NCBI GenBank assembly: GCA_009843865.1
Contig: VYCQ01000008.1
Coordinates: 1-46,023 of the forward strand
DNA: 46,023 bases
Reading direction: 5' to 3'
Origin: Acidimicrobiia bacterium
Lineage (GTDB): Bacteria; Actinomycetota; Acidimicrobiia; Acidimicrobiales; Bin134
Below the pieces are notes generated by a model. It searched no databases. It was not told where the DNA came from and saw only the letters and a list, made by a program, of their open reading frames with translations. Positions 9,379 to 17,788 of the stretch are shown here, piece by piece. Both the position numbers and the translations under genes were made by a program. The stretch's first letter is position 1; each line of letters starts with the position of its first letter.

Positions 9379-9708
9379 ATGGAATTCAGCCACGACCGAT
9401 CCGATGAAATTCTGGTCATCAACGCTTCTGGGCGGGTAGACGGGTCTAACGCCTCCGATTTTCTAGATACATTACAAGGCTTGTTTGAACCCGGTGATCA
9501 ACAAATCATCTTGGATTTAGGTGGCCTTGAGTACATCAGCAGTGCTGGTTTGCGTGTCTTGCTAATGGCTGCGCAAAACCTTGACAAAGACAACAAGTCT
9601 TTCAGCATCTGCTCGCTGACCGACTCCGTGAGCGATGTCTTTCGCATCAGTGGCTTCGATCAGATCATCAAAGTGTTCCCAACAGTAGACGCAGCCAAAC
9701 AGGGCTAA
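9379..9708 (+). CDS. STAS-domain anti-sigma-factor antagonist
   Basis: The protein is a single STAS domain of 109 residues like SpoIIAA or RsbV. The hydrophobic strand LDLGGLEYISSAGLRVLL carries the regulatory serine (Ser54 or Ser55) that a cognate RsbW-type kinase phosphorylates and a PP2C phosphatase dephosphorylates. AGAGAGG at 9364-9370 is a good ribosome-binding site for ATG 9379. It is the first gene of a five-gene signalling operon and is followed after 3 bp by the phosphatase. The 158-bp leader (9220-9378) is AT-rich with a TATAGT at 9262-9267, but I cannot fix a promoter. Confidence 0.9.
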   Translation: MEFSHDRSDEILVINASGRVDGSNASDFLDTLQGLFEPGDQQIILDLGGLEYISSAGLRVLLMAAQNLDKDNKSFSICSLTDSVSDVFRISGFDQIIKVFPTVDAAKQG

Positions 9709-9711
9709 TCC

Positions 9712-10863
9712 TTGACAAAGCCGTACCGAATTCTGGTTGTTGATGATGAGCCAGATGTTGAGCCACTGGTGCTGCAACGCATGCGGCGGCAAATTCGCTC
9801 TCAAGAGTATGAGTTTGTCTTCGCTCAGAATGGGGTTGAAGCGCTCCAAACACTGAACGATGACTCCACCATCGATATGGTGCTGTCTGACATAAACATG
9901 CCCAAAATGGATGGGCTGACACTTCTTCAGCAGCTACCCGAAGTTAATCCCAATTTACGGGCAGTCATCATCTCGGCCTACGGAGACATGGACAACATTC
10001 GCACCGCTATGAATCGTGGAGCTTTTGATTTTGTCACCAAGCCTATTGATTTTGATGACCTGAAGATCACTATTGCCCGCACCTTAGATCACCTTGCTGA
10101 GTGGCGCGATGCCCTTGCATCTCGCGATCAACTTGTGGCTCTGCAAAATGAACTAGGTATAGCAAGCCAGCTGCAACAATCTATCTTGCCCAAACAAGCC
10201 CCATCCTCACACAGTTTTGAGATGGCTGCGGAAATGGAGCCTGCCCGCAACGTGGGCGGTGACTTTTATGACTACTTCAAGCTAGGCGATGAGATTGGCC
10301 TTGTGGTGGCCGATGTATCCGGTAAGGGCATTCCTGCATCCATGTTCATGATGTCTAGCCGCACGGCTTTGAAAGGCTCAGCCATCGGGGTATGTGAACC
10401 AAAAGCTGTGCTCACCGAGGTAAATAGGCAACTTCACGCCGATAATCCTACTTGCATGTTTGTGACAATGGTGTATGCAGTGTTTAACCCCGCAACCAAC
10501 ATCCTGACATACTCTATCGCAGGTCACGATCCTCCACTAAAGTTAAGCGTGGACGGTAAGGTCACTGAGTTGCCTCAAACCGACGGTGTGGCATTAGGTA
10601 TTGCTCCGGCTGTGGAATATTCTCAGCAATCGGTGAAGTTGGAGTCGGGTGACACCGTCTTTATATTCACTGACGGGGTGACCGAAGCCATGAACCACAA
10701 CAATGAGCAGTTCGGCATGGAACGATTGCTTGAGACGTTTGACGGTGTAGAACTCAACAGCGCCGCAGATGCCAACCAAAGAGTTATTGGAGAGGTACGG
10801 CGTTTCGTAGGTGGTGCCATTCAGTCTGACGACATTACCTGTCTGGCCTTGCGACGACTTTGA
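9712..10863 (+). CDS. Response regulator receiver fused to SpoIIE/RsbU-type PP2C phosphatase
   Basis: The start is TTG 9712, three bases after the STAS gene; MTKPYRILVVDDEPD matches the usual receiver N-terminus. The receiver domain (about 1-125) has Asp11-Asp12, the phosphoacceptor Asp60 in LSDINMPKMDG and the TKP lysine near 107. A short linker leads to a PP2C domain (about 165-383) with ARNVGGDFYDYF, VVADVSGKGIPASM, GHDPPL and FTDGVTEAMN metal-binding motifs. The protein should dephosphorylate the neighbouring STAS protein when its receiver is phosphorylated, presumably by the histidine kinase encoded last in the operon (inference from gene order). Confidence 0.92.
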   Translation: MTKPYRILVVDDEPDVEPLVLQRMRRQIRSQEYEFVFAQNGVEALQTLNDDSTIDMVLSDINMPKMDGLTLLQQLPEVNPNLRAVIISAYGDMDNIRTAMNRGAFDFVTKPIDFDDLKITIARTLDHLAEWRDALASRDQLVALQNELGIASQLQQSILPKQAPSSHSFEMAAEMEPARNVGGDFYDYFKLGDEIGLVVADVSGKGIPASMFMMSSRTALKGSAIGVCEPKAVLTEVNRQLHADNPTCMFVTMVYAVFNPATNILTYSIAGHDPPLKLSVDGKVTELPQTDGVALGIAPAVEYSQQSVKLESGDTVFIFTDGVTEAMNHNNEQFGMERLLETFDGVELNSAADANQRVIGEVRRFVGGAIQSDDITCLALRRL

Positions 10864-10918
10864 TGCCTGCCTATAACCCGCAGCCGTCTTCTATCGGAGG
10901 CCAGAGCTAGGGGGCATC

Positions 10919-11353
10919 GTGCTGCAAAAGAGTCTTCGGATTTCCTATCTTGAGGGTACCGAAAAGCCCACTGATGCTTTGTTGATTATCGAGAAAGCGC
11001 TGAACGATATGAGCAAGGCAGCCGATTGGCCAATATCGTTGACCATGAGAGCTAATTTGATTCTCGAAGAATTGGTGCTGAACACGCTTACATATGGCAG
11101 CGTTGGCGGGCTCACCGGAATTGACATCGAACTGCAATTTCAAGACAACAAGTTGAGTGTACAAATCATTGATGATGGTGCTGAGTTCAATCCTCTTGTA
11201 GATGCACCCATACCTGATACCAACTTGCCTCTTCAAGATCGCGCTATCGGCGGCCTGGGTGTCTTCCTGGTTAAAACCATGAGTCAAGATTTGGCATATA
11301 AGCGTGAAAATAACCGCAACCATCTTCAGTTTAACGTCGTTAGCGAGTCGTGA
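10919..11353 (+). CDS. RsbW-like serine kinase / anti-sigma factor (HATPase)
   Basis: The protein of 144 residues has a GHKL ATP-binding fold of the RsbW/SpoIIAB class: N box LILEELVLNTLTYG, G1 box IIDDGAEFNPL, and G2 GGLGVFLVKTM. The start is GTG 10919 after a GGGG stretch. It probably phosphorylates the operon's STAS protein. RsbW proteins usually hold a sigma factor, but no sigma factor gene is in this cluster, so the final target is unknown. It overlaps the next gene by 4 nt (GTGA). Confidence 0.85.
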   Translation: MLQKSLRISYLEGTEKPTDALLIIEKALNDMSKAADWPISLTMRANLILEELVLNTLTYGSVGGLTGIDIELQFQDNKLSVQIIDDGAEFNPLVDAPIPDTNLPLQDRAIGGLGVFLVKTMSQDLAYKRENNRNHLQFNVVSES

Positions 11354-12684
11354 AACACCAAACAAACGGCCACTTTCGTTGGCCGCGTCAGACCGTAATA
11401 CGACTAGCAATGGTGCAGATTACCGTGGCTGCGCTGGTGCTTGTTGGTTGCGGTTCGAGTGGTTCGGAGCTATCTAACCCAACGCTGCCGCTAACTGCCA
11501 ACGGAGATTCTTTAGTAACACCCACCTCGTCTGTATCAGGCTCTACTACAAGCACTCCTATCACAGGCACACCGGGAGTGTTTGAGGATCGCGTGCTGTT
11601 CGGTCAATCAGCAGCTTTTAGCGGGCCCGCTCAAGAGCTTGGCATCAACCTAAACCTGGGGATCCGAGCTGCCTTTGAAGAGGCCAACCGCGCTGGTGGC
11701 ATTCATGGTCGCATGCTGGAGCTTATAACCCGCGACGATGCCTACGAACCTGAAGCCGCAATAACCAACACCCGTACACTTATAGAGCAAGAACAGGTGT
11801 TTTCACTGATTGGTGCGGTAGGCACGCCCACTTCCCGCTCAGCCACTCCATTGGCCGCCGATGCTGGTATCCCCTATGTGGCCCCATTCACAGGAGCCGG
11901 TTTTCTGCGAGATGATAGCTGGGAGAACGTTATCAACCTACGAGCTTCCTATGCTCAAGAAACAGATGAAATGGTGGAACGCCTCACCACCGACCTGGGT
12001 ATTACCAAAATCGCGGTGATGTTTCAAGATGACTCCTTTGGAAGGGCTGGCTTCAATGGTACGGTGGCCGCTTTAGAGCGCCGCAACATGAAATTGGCCG
12101 CCACAGGCACCTATACCCGTAACACCACCGCTGTGAAGTCGGGCTTGTTAGACCTTCAAAACGGCGATCCGCAAGCAGTGATCTTAATTGGTGCCTATCA
12201 GCCTGTGGCCGCGCTTATCTCTTGGGCCCGTCACATTGGCTTCAACCCCATCTTCATGACGGTGTCGTTTGTAGGCAGCAACGCCTTGGCTAACGAGCTG
12301 GGGCCAGAAGGTGCCGGGGTATACGTCACGCAAGTTGTACCGTTCCCCACAGATACATCTATTCCGATAGTTGCTTCATACATGGAGGCCCTAACAGCCT
12401 TCGACCCAGACGTAGAACCCGGCTTCGTGTCGTTGGAGGGTTACATCGCTGGACGTATGGCTATCTCAGGATTAAGAGCTTGCGGCAGAGACCTAACCCG
12501 TGATTGCCTGTTAGAGCACACTTTGGGGGCGGGGCAATTTGACCTTGACGGCTTCAATCTGGATTTTGGTCAAGAAGCTAACCGAGCCGTAGACAATCAG
12601 GGTTCGGATGTTGTTTTTTTGACTGTGATCGATGCCAACGGTGAATACCGCTCAACCACATCGGTAAAACGGTCAGGCTCATGA
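11350..12684 (+). CDS. Periplasmic-binding lipoprotein (Peripla_BP_6, branched-chain amino-acid type)
   Basis: GTG 11350 overlaps the previous stop. A lipoprotein signal peptide ends in ALVLVGC with the lipidated Cys34, followed by a Ser/Thr-rich linker. From about residue 75 the protein reads like a type I periplasmic binding protein: FGQSAAFSGPAQELG, GIRAAFEEANRAGGIHGR, DDAYEPEAAITNTRTLI, AVGTPTSRSATPLA, and IAVMFQDDSFGRAG. No permease or ATPase gene is nearby. It lies between a partner-switching kinase and a histidine kinase with overlapping starts on both sides, so it most likely acts as an extracytoplasmic sensor for the kinase, not as a transporter part (inference). The ligand is not predictable. 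Confidence 0.88.
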   Translation: MKHQTNGHFRWPRQTVIRLAMVQITVAALVLVGCGSSGSELSNPTLPLTANGDSLVTPTSSVSGSTTSTPITGTPGVFEDRVLFGQSAAFSGPAQELGINLNLGIRAAFEEANRAGGIHGRMLELITRDDAYEPEAAITNTRTLIEQEQVFSLIGAVGTPTSRSATPLAADAGIPYVAPFTGAGFLRDDSWENVINLRASYAQETDEMVERLTTDLGITKIAVMFQDDSFGRAGFNGTVAALERRNMKLAATGTYTRNTTAVKSGLLDLQNGDPQAVILIGAYQPVAALISWARHIGFNPIFMTVSFVGSNALANELGPEGAGVYVTQVVPFPTDTSIPIVASYMEALTAFDPDVEPGFVSLEGYIAGRMAISGLRACGRDLTRDCLLEHTLGAGQFDLDGFNLDFGQEANRAVDNQGSDVVFLTVIDANGEYRSTTSVKRSGS

Positions 12685-14918
12685 ACAACACTGCATCATC
12701 CAACCGGCCTCAACAGTCTAACGAGTCTGCTGCACCCCAAAAGTCCACCAAAGGATCCGGCAAGCCCGCCCTGCATCGTAGAATCTCCACGCAGCTTTAC
12801 TCAGGCATTTTCGGAGCGGTAGCTCTTACGATCGTGGCTAGCGTTGTAAGTTGGCTTTCTTTCAACAACGTAGACCAAAATCAAAAGCGGGTAAGCAACG
12901 AGAGTGTGCCTGAGCTAACCGGTGCCTTTAGTTTAGCGAAGTTCAGCAATGCTCTTGTGGTAGCCGTACCACGGCTCACCACTTCGTCACCTAGTCAGTT
13001 CAGCACTATCTCAACAGAGGTCACAGCCGCTCAAAGTGAGTTCCAGCAACACCTAGACCCTTTGTTGGCTGAAAGGCCCAATGATCCCAACGTGCAGGGC
13101 ATAACGCAAGCTGCCGACGCTTTGACCCAGAACATCGCCACCATCACGGCCAACATGCCCTTCTTTTTCGGTTTCAGTAGACAGGTTGACCAACTAAAGA
13201 GTCAGATCGCAGCGCGCCAAGACAAAGTGCAAACCATCATCATTCCGGCTATAGATGATCAACTGTTCTTCCAAGTAACTGGCTACCGAGATTTCGACAC
13301 TGAGCCCGCAAATATGATGTTTAGAACCGCAGGAGATCAGCTGTTGATTTTTCGACATCTGAACACGCTTCAGGCTGATGTGGCTCAGGTAACTGAACTC
13401 ATGGGCAGCGCGCTGATTGCATCTGATGCTGAGTTTGTAGAGCCTCTGATCGAAAGCTTTGAATCGGCTGCGAATCGCATTGAAATCAGCCTCCAAGCCA
13501 TTGCCGATTCCGAAATTGCGCCTGGACTTGACGCAGCAGTCGACGAATTGTTGGAGTTGGGCCGCAGCAACAACAGCGTTTTTAATGTCACCGTTCAACG
13601 CTTGAAAATCATTGAGAACCACGATCAGCTTTTAGGTGATAACCAAGCTCTAGCTGTTGATCTCATCGCCGATGTGAACGCTCTGGTGCAAAGAGCTGAA
13701 GCAGATGCGGCAAAGGCCACCGCAAGCTCTGAACAAAGCATTAGTCAAGCCAGAACCTTGCTTGTGATCATCATGGTGATTGGAGTGATCGTTGCAGGGT
13801 TGATCAGTTGGTTGTTTATTGGTCGGGTTCTGCTGCGCCGCATTGGGCATCTTTCAGATCGAATGCGATCCCTAGCGAGCGGCGACTTAGAAGAAGAAGT
13901 AGAGGTGGTGGGGCGTGACGAGATAGCACAAATGGCATCGGCCCTAGAATTGTTTCGCCGTAACGCTTTAGAGGTGCAGCGACTAAATCTGGTAGAACAA
14001 CTGGCTCAAGAATTGAGCGAACGTAACAATGAACTTCAAGAAGTGCTTGCAGAATTGGGACAAGCTCAAGATCAAATCGTGGCTCGTGAAAAGTTGGCTG
14101 CGCTAGGGGAGGTCACCGCTGGGGTGGCTCACGAGATTCGCAACCCACTTAACTTCATCAACAACTTTTCTGCCGCTTCCGCAGAGTTGCTAGAAGAGTT
14201 AGCTGAGGTTTATGAAAACCTGCAAGACCATCTAAGTGACGAGCAAAAAAGTTTGATCACAGAGATCAACCAAGACCTAAACGACAATCTAGAACGCATT
14301 CAATCGCACGGCAAGCGAGCTAATAGGATCGTGCAGGACATGCTGATGATGGGTCGCGGCGGGGGCGAAACCCAGATGGTGGACATCAACGATCTAATGC
14401 ATGAACACTCGCTTTTAGCTTACCACAGTGCTCGTGCTCAAGACCCAGAGTTTCAGGTGTTGTTAGAAGAAGACTACGACCCAGAAATGGGTCAACTAGA
14501 GGTGGTGCCCCAAGACTTAGGTCGGGTGTTTTTAAACTTTGTTGCTAATTCGGGCTATGCCGCTAATAAAAAGCAAAAGCAGTTGATGGAGCAAAACAAC
14601 CTTGGCGAATACGTGCCAACTGTTTGGTTGAAGACCAAACGCTGTGAGAACAAGGCCATCCTCACCGTGCGTGATAACGGTGTAGGTATACCCCCCGATG
14701 TGGCAAGCAAAATCTTTGATCCGTTCTTTACAACCAAACCCACCAACGAAGGCACAGGGCTGGGTTTGGCGTTGGCTAGCGATATCGTGCGTGAACACGG
14801 CGGCAGTATTTCTTTGGACACCGAGCCCGGTGAATTCACAGAGATGGTGGTAGAGCTGCCGTTGGTGCGCTCCACCTCAGGCGCTGTTGAACCTCAAGCC
14901 GATGAGTCTGAAGGCTGA
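12681..14918 (+). CDS. Membrane histidine kinase with HAMP domain
   Basis: ATG 12681 overlaps the lipoprotein stop (ATGA). Of 745 residues, a cytoplasmic tail leads to TM1 (about 39-58), a largely helical extracytoplasmic region of roughly 300 residues, TM2 (about 357-380), a HAMP domain, a coiled coil near 440-470, the DHp helix with the phosphoacceptor His484 in AGVAHEIRNPLNFINNF, and the ATPase domain with N box NFVANSGYAANK, G1 VRDNGVGIPPD, F box FDPFFTTKP and G2 GTGLGLALA. It probably receives a signal from the lipoprotein encoded just upstream and phosphorylates the receiver-phosphatase of the same operon. It is the last gene; a TrmH-like gene converges 34 bp later. Confidence 0.93.
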   Translation: MNNTASSNRPQQSNESAAPQKSTKGSGKPALHRRISTQLYSGIFGAVALTIVASVVSWLSFNNVDQNQKRVSNESVPELTGAFSLAKFSNALVVAVPRLTTSSPSQFSTISTEVTAAQSEFQQHLDPLLAERPNDPNVQGITQAADALTQNIATITANMPFFFGFSRQVDQLKSQIAARQDKVQTIIIPAIDDQLFFQVTGYRDFDTEPANMMFRTAGDQLLIFRHLNTLQADVAQVTELMGSALIASDAEFVEPLIESFESAANRIEISLQAIADSEIAPGLDAAVDELLELGRSNNSVFNVTVQRLKIIENHDQLLGDNQALAVDLIADVNALVQRAEADAAKATASSEQSISQARTLLVIIMVIGVIVAGLISWLFIGRVLLRRIGHLSDRMRSLASGDLEEEVEVVGRDEIAQMASALELFRRNALEVQRLNLVEQLAQELSERNNELQEVLAELGQAQDQIVAREKLAALGEVTAGVAHEIRNPLNFINNFSAASAELLEELAEVYENLQDHLSDEQKSLITEINQDLNDNLERIQSHGKRANRIVQDMLMMGRGGGETQMVDINDLMHEHSLLAYHSARAQDPEFQVLLEEDYDPEMGQLEVVPQDLGRVFLNFVANSGYAANKKQKQLMEQNNLGEYVPTVWLKTKRCENKAILTVRDNGVGIPPDVASKIFDPFFTTKPTNEGTGLGLALASDIVREHGGSISLDTEPGEFTEMVVELPLVRSTSGAVEPQADESEG

Positions 14919-14952
14919 AAGCTATCTGTTACATATCGCCAACCCGCGTTGA

Positions 14953-15540
14953 CTAGAGAACGTGTTGGCAGATCCAGCGATGCATGGCGATACCCGATGC
15001 CACCCCTGCGTTAATGGATCGAGTGGAACCAAACTGGGTTATAGCTAGTACCACCTCACAAGCTGCCTGAGCTTCCAGCGAAAGACCTGGGCCTTCTTGG
15101 CCGAATAACATCAGACAACGCTCAGGAAGTGAATGATCCTCAATAGCCACGGTGTCGGAGCCATTGTCAATTCCCAGCACTGGTAGTTCTGCCTTAGTCG
15201 CCCAAGACACCAGATCATCAATTGTTAAATGGTGCAATACATGCAAATAACGGTCGGTGACCATAGCCCCGCGGCGATTCCAGCGCCGACGGCCCACGAT
15301 ATGTACCGCCGCAGCCCCGAAAGCATTGGCATTACGCACCATGGTGCCGATGTTCAGATCATGTTGCCAGTTTTCTATGGCTACATGGAACCCATGTCGA
15401 CGCGAATCTAAGTCGGCCACGATGGCTTCATGGTGCCAAAAACGGTACGTATCCACCACGTTGCGATTGTCTCCGTGCTCCACCAACTCAGGATCCAAGT
15501 GTGGGGGGAGGCGCTCAACCCAAGCTTTGAGCCTTGGCAT
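14953..15540 (-). CDS. SpoU/TrmH-family RNA methyltransferase
   Basis: This is a SPOUT-class SAM-dependent RNA 2'-O-methyltransferase. The motifs are NIGTMVRNANAFGA (motif 1), LFGQEGPGLS (motif 2) and a C-terminal knot ending TRSINAGVASGIAMHRW (motif 3). ATG 15540 is preferred (195 residues), because it lies 7 bp after the stop of the upstream SRPBCC gene with GTGAG before it. A start at 15603 would overlap that gene by 56 bp. The RNA target, tRNA or rRNA, cannot be told. Confidence 0.88.
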   Translation of the reverse strand: MPRLKAWVERLPPHLDPELVEHGDNRNVVDTYRFWHHEAIVADLDSRRHGFHVAIENWQHDLNIGTMVRNANAFGAAAVHIVGRRRWNRRGAMVTDRYLHVLHHLTIDDLVSWATKAELPVLGIDNGSDTVAIEDHSLPERCLMLFGQEGPGLSLEAQAACEVVLAITQFGSTRSINAGVASGIAMHRWICQHVL

Positions 15541-15547
15541 GGTTATC

Positions 15548-15991
15548 TCACGCAGCTTGACGAACGGCCTCACCAGCAATACCGGCCACAATTCTTTGGG
15601 CATATATGTTCATCAATCGGCGCATGATTGGCCCGGTCAGGGGGATCATGAGCTCAAACCATATATCACAATGCAAAGTGCAACCGTTGTTAGATTGGTC
15701 GGTTACCAACAGGAACTCAGAGCAGCAGCTGCGTAAGGGCAACGGTGAACTCACCACTCGATAGGCCATACGGTTTGGTGGCTCAAACATGGTGATCTCT
15801 TCACGAATGCTTACAGGGCCGAAACGAGACACACGAACGTCACCTACCCCGTTGGGATCGGGGGTGCCCTTCACATCTAAGGTAACTTGTGAGCTAATAG
15901 CCCAATGGGCGTAGAAGTCATGGTTGGCGATGACCTCCCAAACCAATTGTTGCGGGGCCGCTATCGGGGTTGAAGAAGAAACAGTATGCAT
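15548..15991 (-). CDS. SRPBCC (polyketide cyclase/START-like) family protein
   Basis: The protein has 147 residues. The N-terminal STPIAAPQQLVWEVIANHDFYAHW is the typical first strand and helix of SRPBCC proteins, the middle has strand patterns such as EITMFEPPNRMAYRV, and the C-terminal helix is PIMRRLMNIYAQRIVAGI. Such proteins bind hydrophobic ligands or act as cyclases or chaperones; no specific function is visible. It lies 7 bp upstream of the TrmH-like gene and is probably cotranscribed. Confidence 0.75.
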   Translation of the reverse strand: MHTVSSSTPIAAPQQLVWEVIANHDFYAHWAISSQVTLDVKGTPDPNGVGDVRVSRFGPVSIREEITMFEPPNRMAYRVVSSPLPLRSCCSEFLLVTDQSNNGCTLHCDIWFELMIPLTGPIMRRLMNIYAQRIVAGIAGEAVRQAA

Positions 15992-16032
15992 TGTCTGTAT
16001 GACAATATGTGACTAGACATCACAAACGATAA

Positions 16033-16686
16033 CTATGATGCCAATACCTTTTGAAAGAGTTGGTGCAAGTTTTCGGGACGAAGTTGCCCGCTAGAGCGAA
16101 TCGACAAGAACCCGTTACCATCAATGATGACCCAAAAGGGTGTTCCTGTGAGGCCAAAGACGCTTGATAAGGTGTTTTCAGGATCATCTACTAGTACGTC
16201 AAAAGGCCATTTTTCGTCTTTGAGCCATTGGCTTGGGGGGTAGTTATCTCGGTCAGGGTGTACCAAGGTGGACACGCTAAAAAAATCCACTCCTTCTGGC
16301 AAGCTGTTGCCGTCATCAAGCCAACGGGTCAACTCGGCTACTTCATTCCGGCAAGCTGGACACCAATGAGCTAAGAACACCATTACGGTGGGTGTTGTCC
16401 CTGACACCCACTCAAACGGGCTTCCATTAATCGTAGTGCCGGTGATACTGGGTATCTTCTGGCCTTCAAGCAGCACCGGCAAATCATCAGCTTGATAACC
16501 CTCAAACGCTATCGGAGCACTCTCAACCACTTGAGGTGCAGGGGCTTGGCTGGTGGTGTTGTCGTTATCTGAGCCACAAGCAGCGGCTAGCAGCAACAGA
16601 GCTGCTAGCAAACCTGCTATGGCTAACAGTGGTCTAGAACGTAAAAAGAGGTAAGCAGTCAACCGCAGCTCATTAGCTCGCCGCAA
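16033..16686 (-). CDS. TlpA-like thioredoxin-fold lipoprotein
   Basis: This is an extracytoplasmic thiol-disulfide oxidoreductase. A hydrophobic signal segment ends in LLLLAAACGS, a lipobox. The mature part has a thioredoxin fold with the redox motif HWCPACRNEVAELTRW (CPAC) and the cis-Pro region GTPFWVIIDGNG. The start is uncertain. An ATG at 16887 would put over 100 residues before the lipid Cys and collide with a divergent small gene. TTG 16686, preceded by AAAGG, or TTG 16662 gives a normal signal peptide, so I chose 16686. It may supply reductant for cytochrome c or other secreted proteins; no partner gene is adjacent. Confidence 0.8.
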   Translation of the reverse strand: MRRANELRLTAYLFLRSRPLLAIAGLLAALLLLAAACGSDNDNTTSQAPAPQVVESAPIAFEGYQADDLPVLLEGQKIPSITGTTINGSPFEWVSGTTPTVMVFLAHWCPACRNEVAELTRWLDDGNSLPEGVDFFSVSTLVHPDRDNYPPSQWLKDEKWPFDVLVDDPENTLSSVFGLTGTPFWVIIDGNGFLSIRSSGQLRPENLHQLFQKVLAS

Positions 16687-16740
16687 GCGCCTTTGCCATA
16701 AGTGAAACTTATTTAAGAAATCCCCGAATACGCGTTTTTT

Positions 16741-17046
16741 ATGAATCAGACTGTGATTATCTATAGTCTGTTGTTCATCATGACGGTGAGCATTGCAATA
16801 GGAGTTTATTTTGCCGTGCATATGATCGGTGTTCTTTTGGTACGTGTTTTTGGCAATGGTTACAATCTTTTTGGCCGCAAGTGCCATATCCCCAAGGTAC
16901 CCGAGTTACGACTATCGGCGGAGTTTGCTGATTTTGTGGAAACTCATTCTTTCTGGGAAACAAACCTAGACGGTGTCTTAAAGGATATAGACGAAGGTGA
17001 GTTGTATGCCATTTTCTGGAACGAAGCTAGACAACGAGCAGCATAG
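16741..17046 (+). CDS. Small membrane protein, hypothetical
   Basis: I do not recognise this frame of 101 codons. The first 35 residues are strongly hydrophobic (TVIIYSLLFIMTVSIAIGVYFAV), followed by a soluble tail with ELRLSAEFADFVETHSFWE and a DIDEGELYAIFWNEAR end. No ribosome-binding site precedes ATG 16741. An AGGAG at 16800-16804 would suit a GTG at 16816, which would shorten the protein to 77 residues and remove most of the membrane segment. A hairpin just after the stop supports transcription. It could still be chance coding opposite the TlpA-like gene's leader. Confidence 0.4.
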   Translation: MNQTVIIYSLLFIMTVSIAIGVYFAVHMIGVLLVRVFGNGYNLFGRKCHIPKVPELRLSAEFADFVETHSFWETNLDGVLKDIDEGELYAIFWNEARQRAA

Positions 17047-17057
17047 ATTTGGGTTTT

Positions 17058-17092
17058 CAGCTGCTTGCAATCTTAACGCAAGCGTGAAGCTG
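17058..17092. terminator. Bidirectional hairpin between convergent genes
   Basis: CAGCT-GCTTGC, a 9-nt loop, then GCAAGC, a 4-nt bulge and AGCTG form an interrupted 11-bp stem. It fills the gap between the stop of the small + strand gene (17046) and the stop of ogt (17093). There is no clear T-run. The position between two stops suggests a shared terminator. Confidence 0.5.
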
Positions 17093-17683
17093 CTAGCGAT
17101 GAGCTAGCTCATGGGCAACCAACCAAGCCTTTATTTCAGGGCGACCTGCGTACTCGCCAACAGTTCCGTCACTACGTATCACACGGTGGCAAGGCACCAC
17201 TAATGCTAAAGAATTGGTAGACATTGCTGTACCCACTGCCCGTGCCGCATTTGCAGAACCTGCCATACGAGCGAGCTCCCCGTAAGAAATGGTGGTGCCA
17301 TAGTCAACCAACAGCAATGCCTTTAGAACTTGGGCATAGAAACCGTGGCTGAGTCGCCAATCTAACTTCAACTCAAAACATTTGCGGCTGCCTTCAAAGT
17401 ATTCGCCTAACTGTGAGGCAGGCTGGTTTAGCCAAGTAGCTTCGCCTTGATTACTGAGGTTGGTTAGCCCAACTACATTAGCCACAAAGTCTTCTGCTGA
17501 TTGCATAGCCGTAAAACCAACTCGCAGCAATCCTTTCGATGTGGCCGCTAAATTGAGCCTTCCGATAGGGGTATCTAGTCCGCCAAAGGCAACTTCTGAA
17601 CTGAAATCTTGTTTATTGGGCCCGCTGTGTTCAGAACTGCTAACAAGGTTAAGGGATTGGTTGGGCATTAGTTGATTAGGCAT
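17093..17683 (-). CDS. ogt: Methylated-DNA--protein-cysteine methyltransferase
   Basis: This is a suicide repair protein that transfers alkyl groups from O6-alkylguanine to its own cysteine. The active site is PCHRVI with Cys165, preceded by the helix-turn-helix recognition part (FYAQVLKALLLVDYGTTISYGELARMAG) with the RAVGTAMSTN Arg finger region, and followed by GEYAGRPEIKAWLVAHE. The length of 196 residues is usual. Two close in-frame ATG codons (17683 and 17668) encode MPNQLMPNQ; the first is listed. The start lies next to a 37-bp duplicated sequence shared with the divergent CysQ-like gene. Confidence 0.93.
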   Translation of the reverse strand: MPNQLMPNQSLNLVSSSEHSGPNKQDFSSEVAFGGLDTPIGRLNLAATSKGLLRVGFTAMQSAEDFVANVVGLTNLSNQGEATWLNQPASQLGEYFEGSRKCFELKLDWRLSHGFYAQVLKALLLVDYGTTISYGELARMAGSANAARAVGTAMSTNSLALVVPCHRVIRSDGTVGEYAGRPEIKAWLVAHELAHR

Positions 17684-17786
17684 AAGTTGGTCGGGCTTGA
17701 CTTTAAGATATACCTCAAGGTTACCGGGAGATGAATCTCAGGGTCAAGGAAGTTGGTCGGGCTTGACTTTAAGATATACCTCAAGG
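17684..17786 (+). repeat. 37-bp direct repeat in the ogt/cysQ-like divergent region
   Basis: The 37 bases at 17684-17720 recur exactly at 17750-17786, 66 bp further on. The first copy abuts the ogt start codon and the second ends two bases before the ATG of the CysQ-like gene. Both copies contain TTGACT and a GATATACCTCAAGG core. Either the regulatory region was duplicated or this is a recent tandem duplication with a 29-bp spacer. Confidence 0.85.
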
Positions 17787-17788
17787 AT

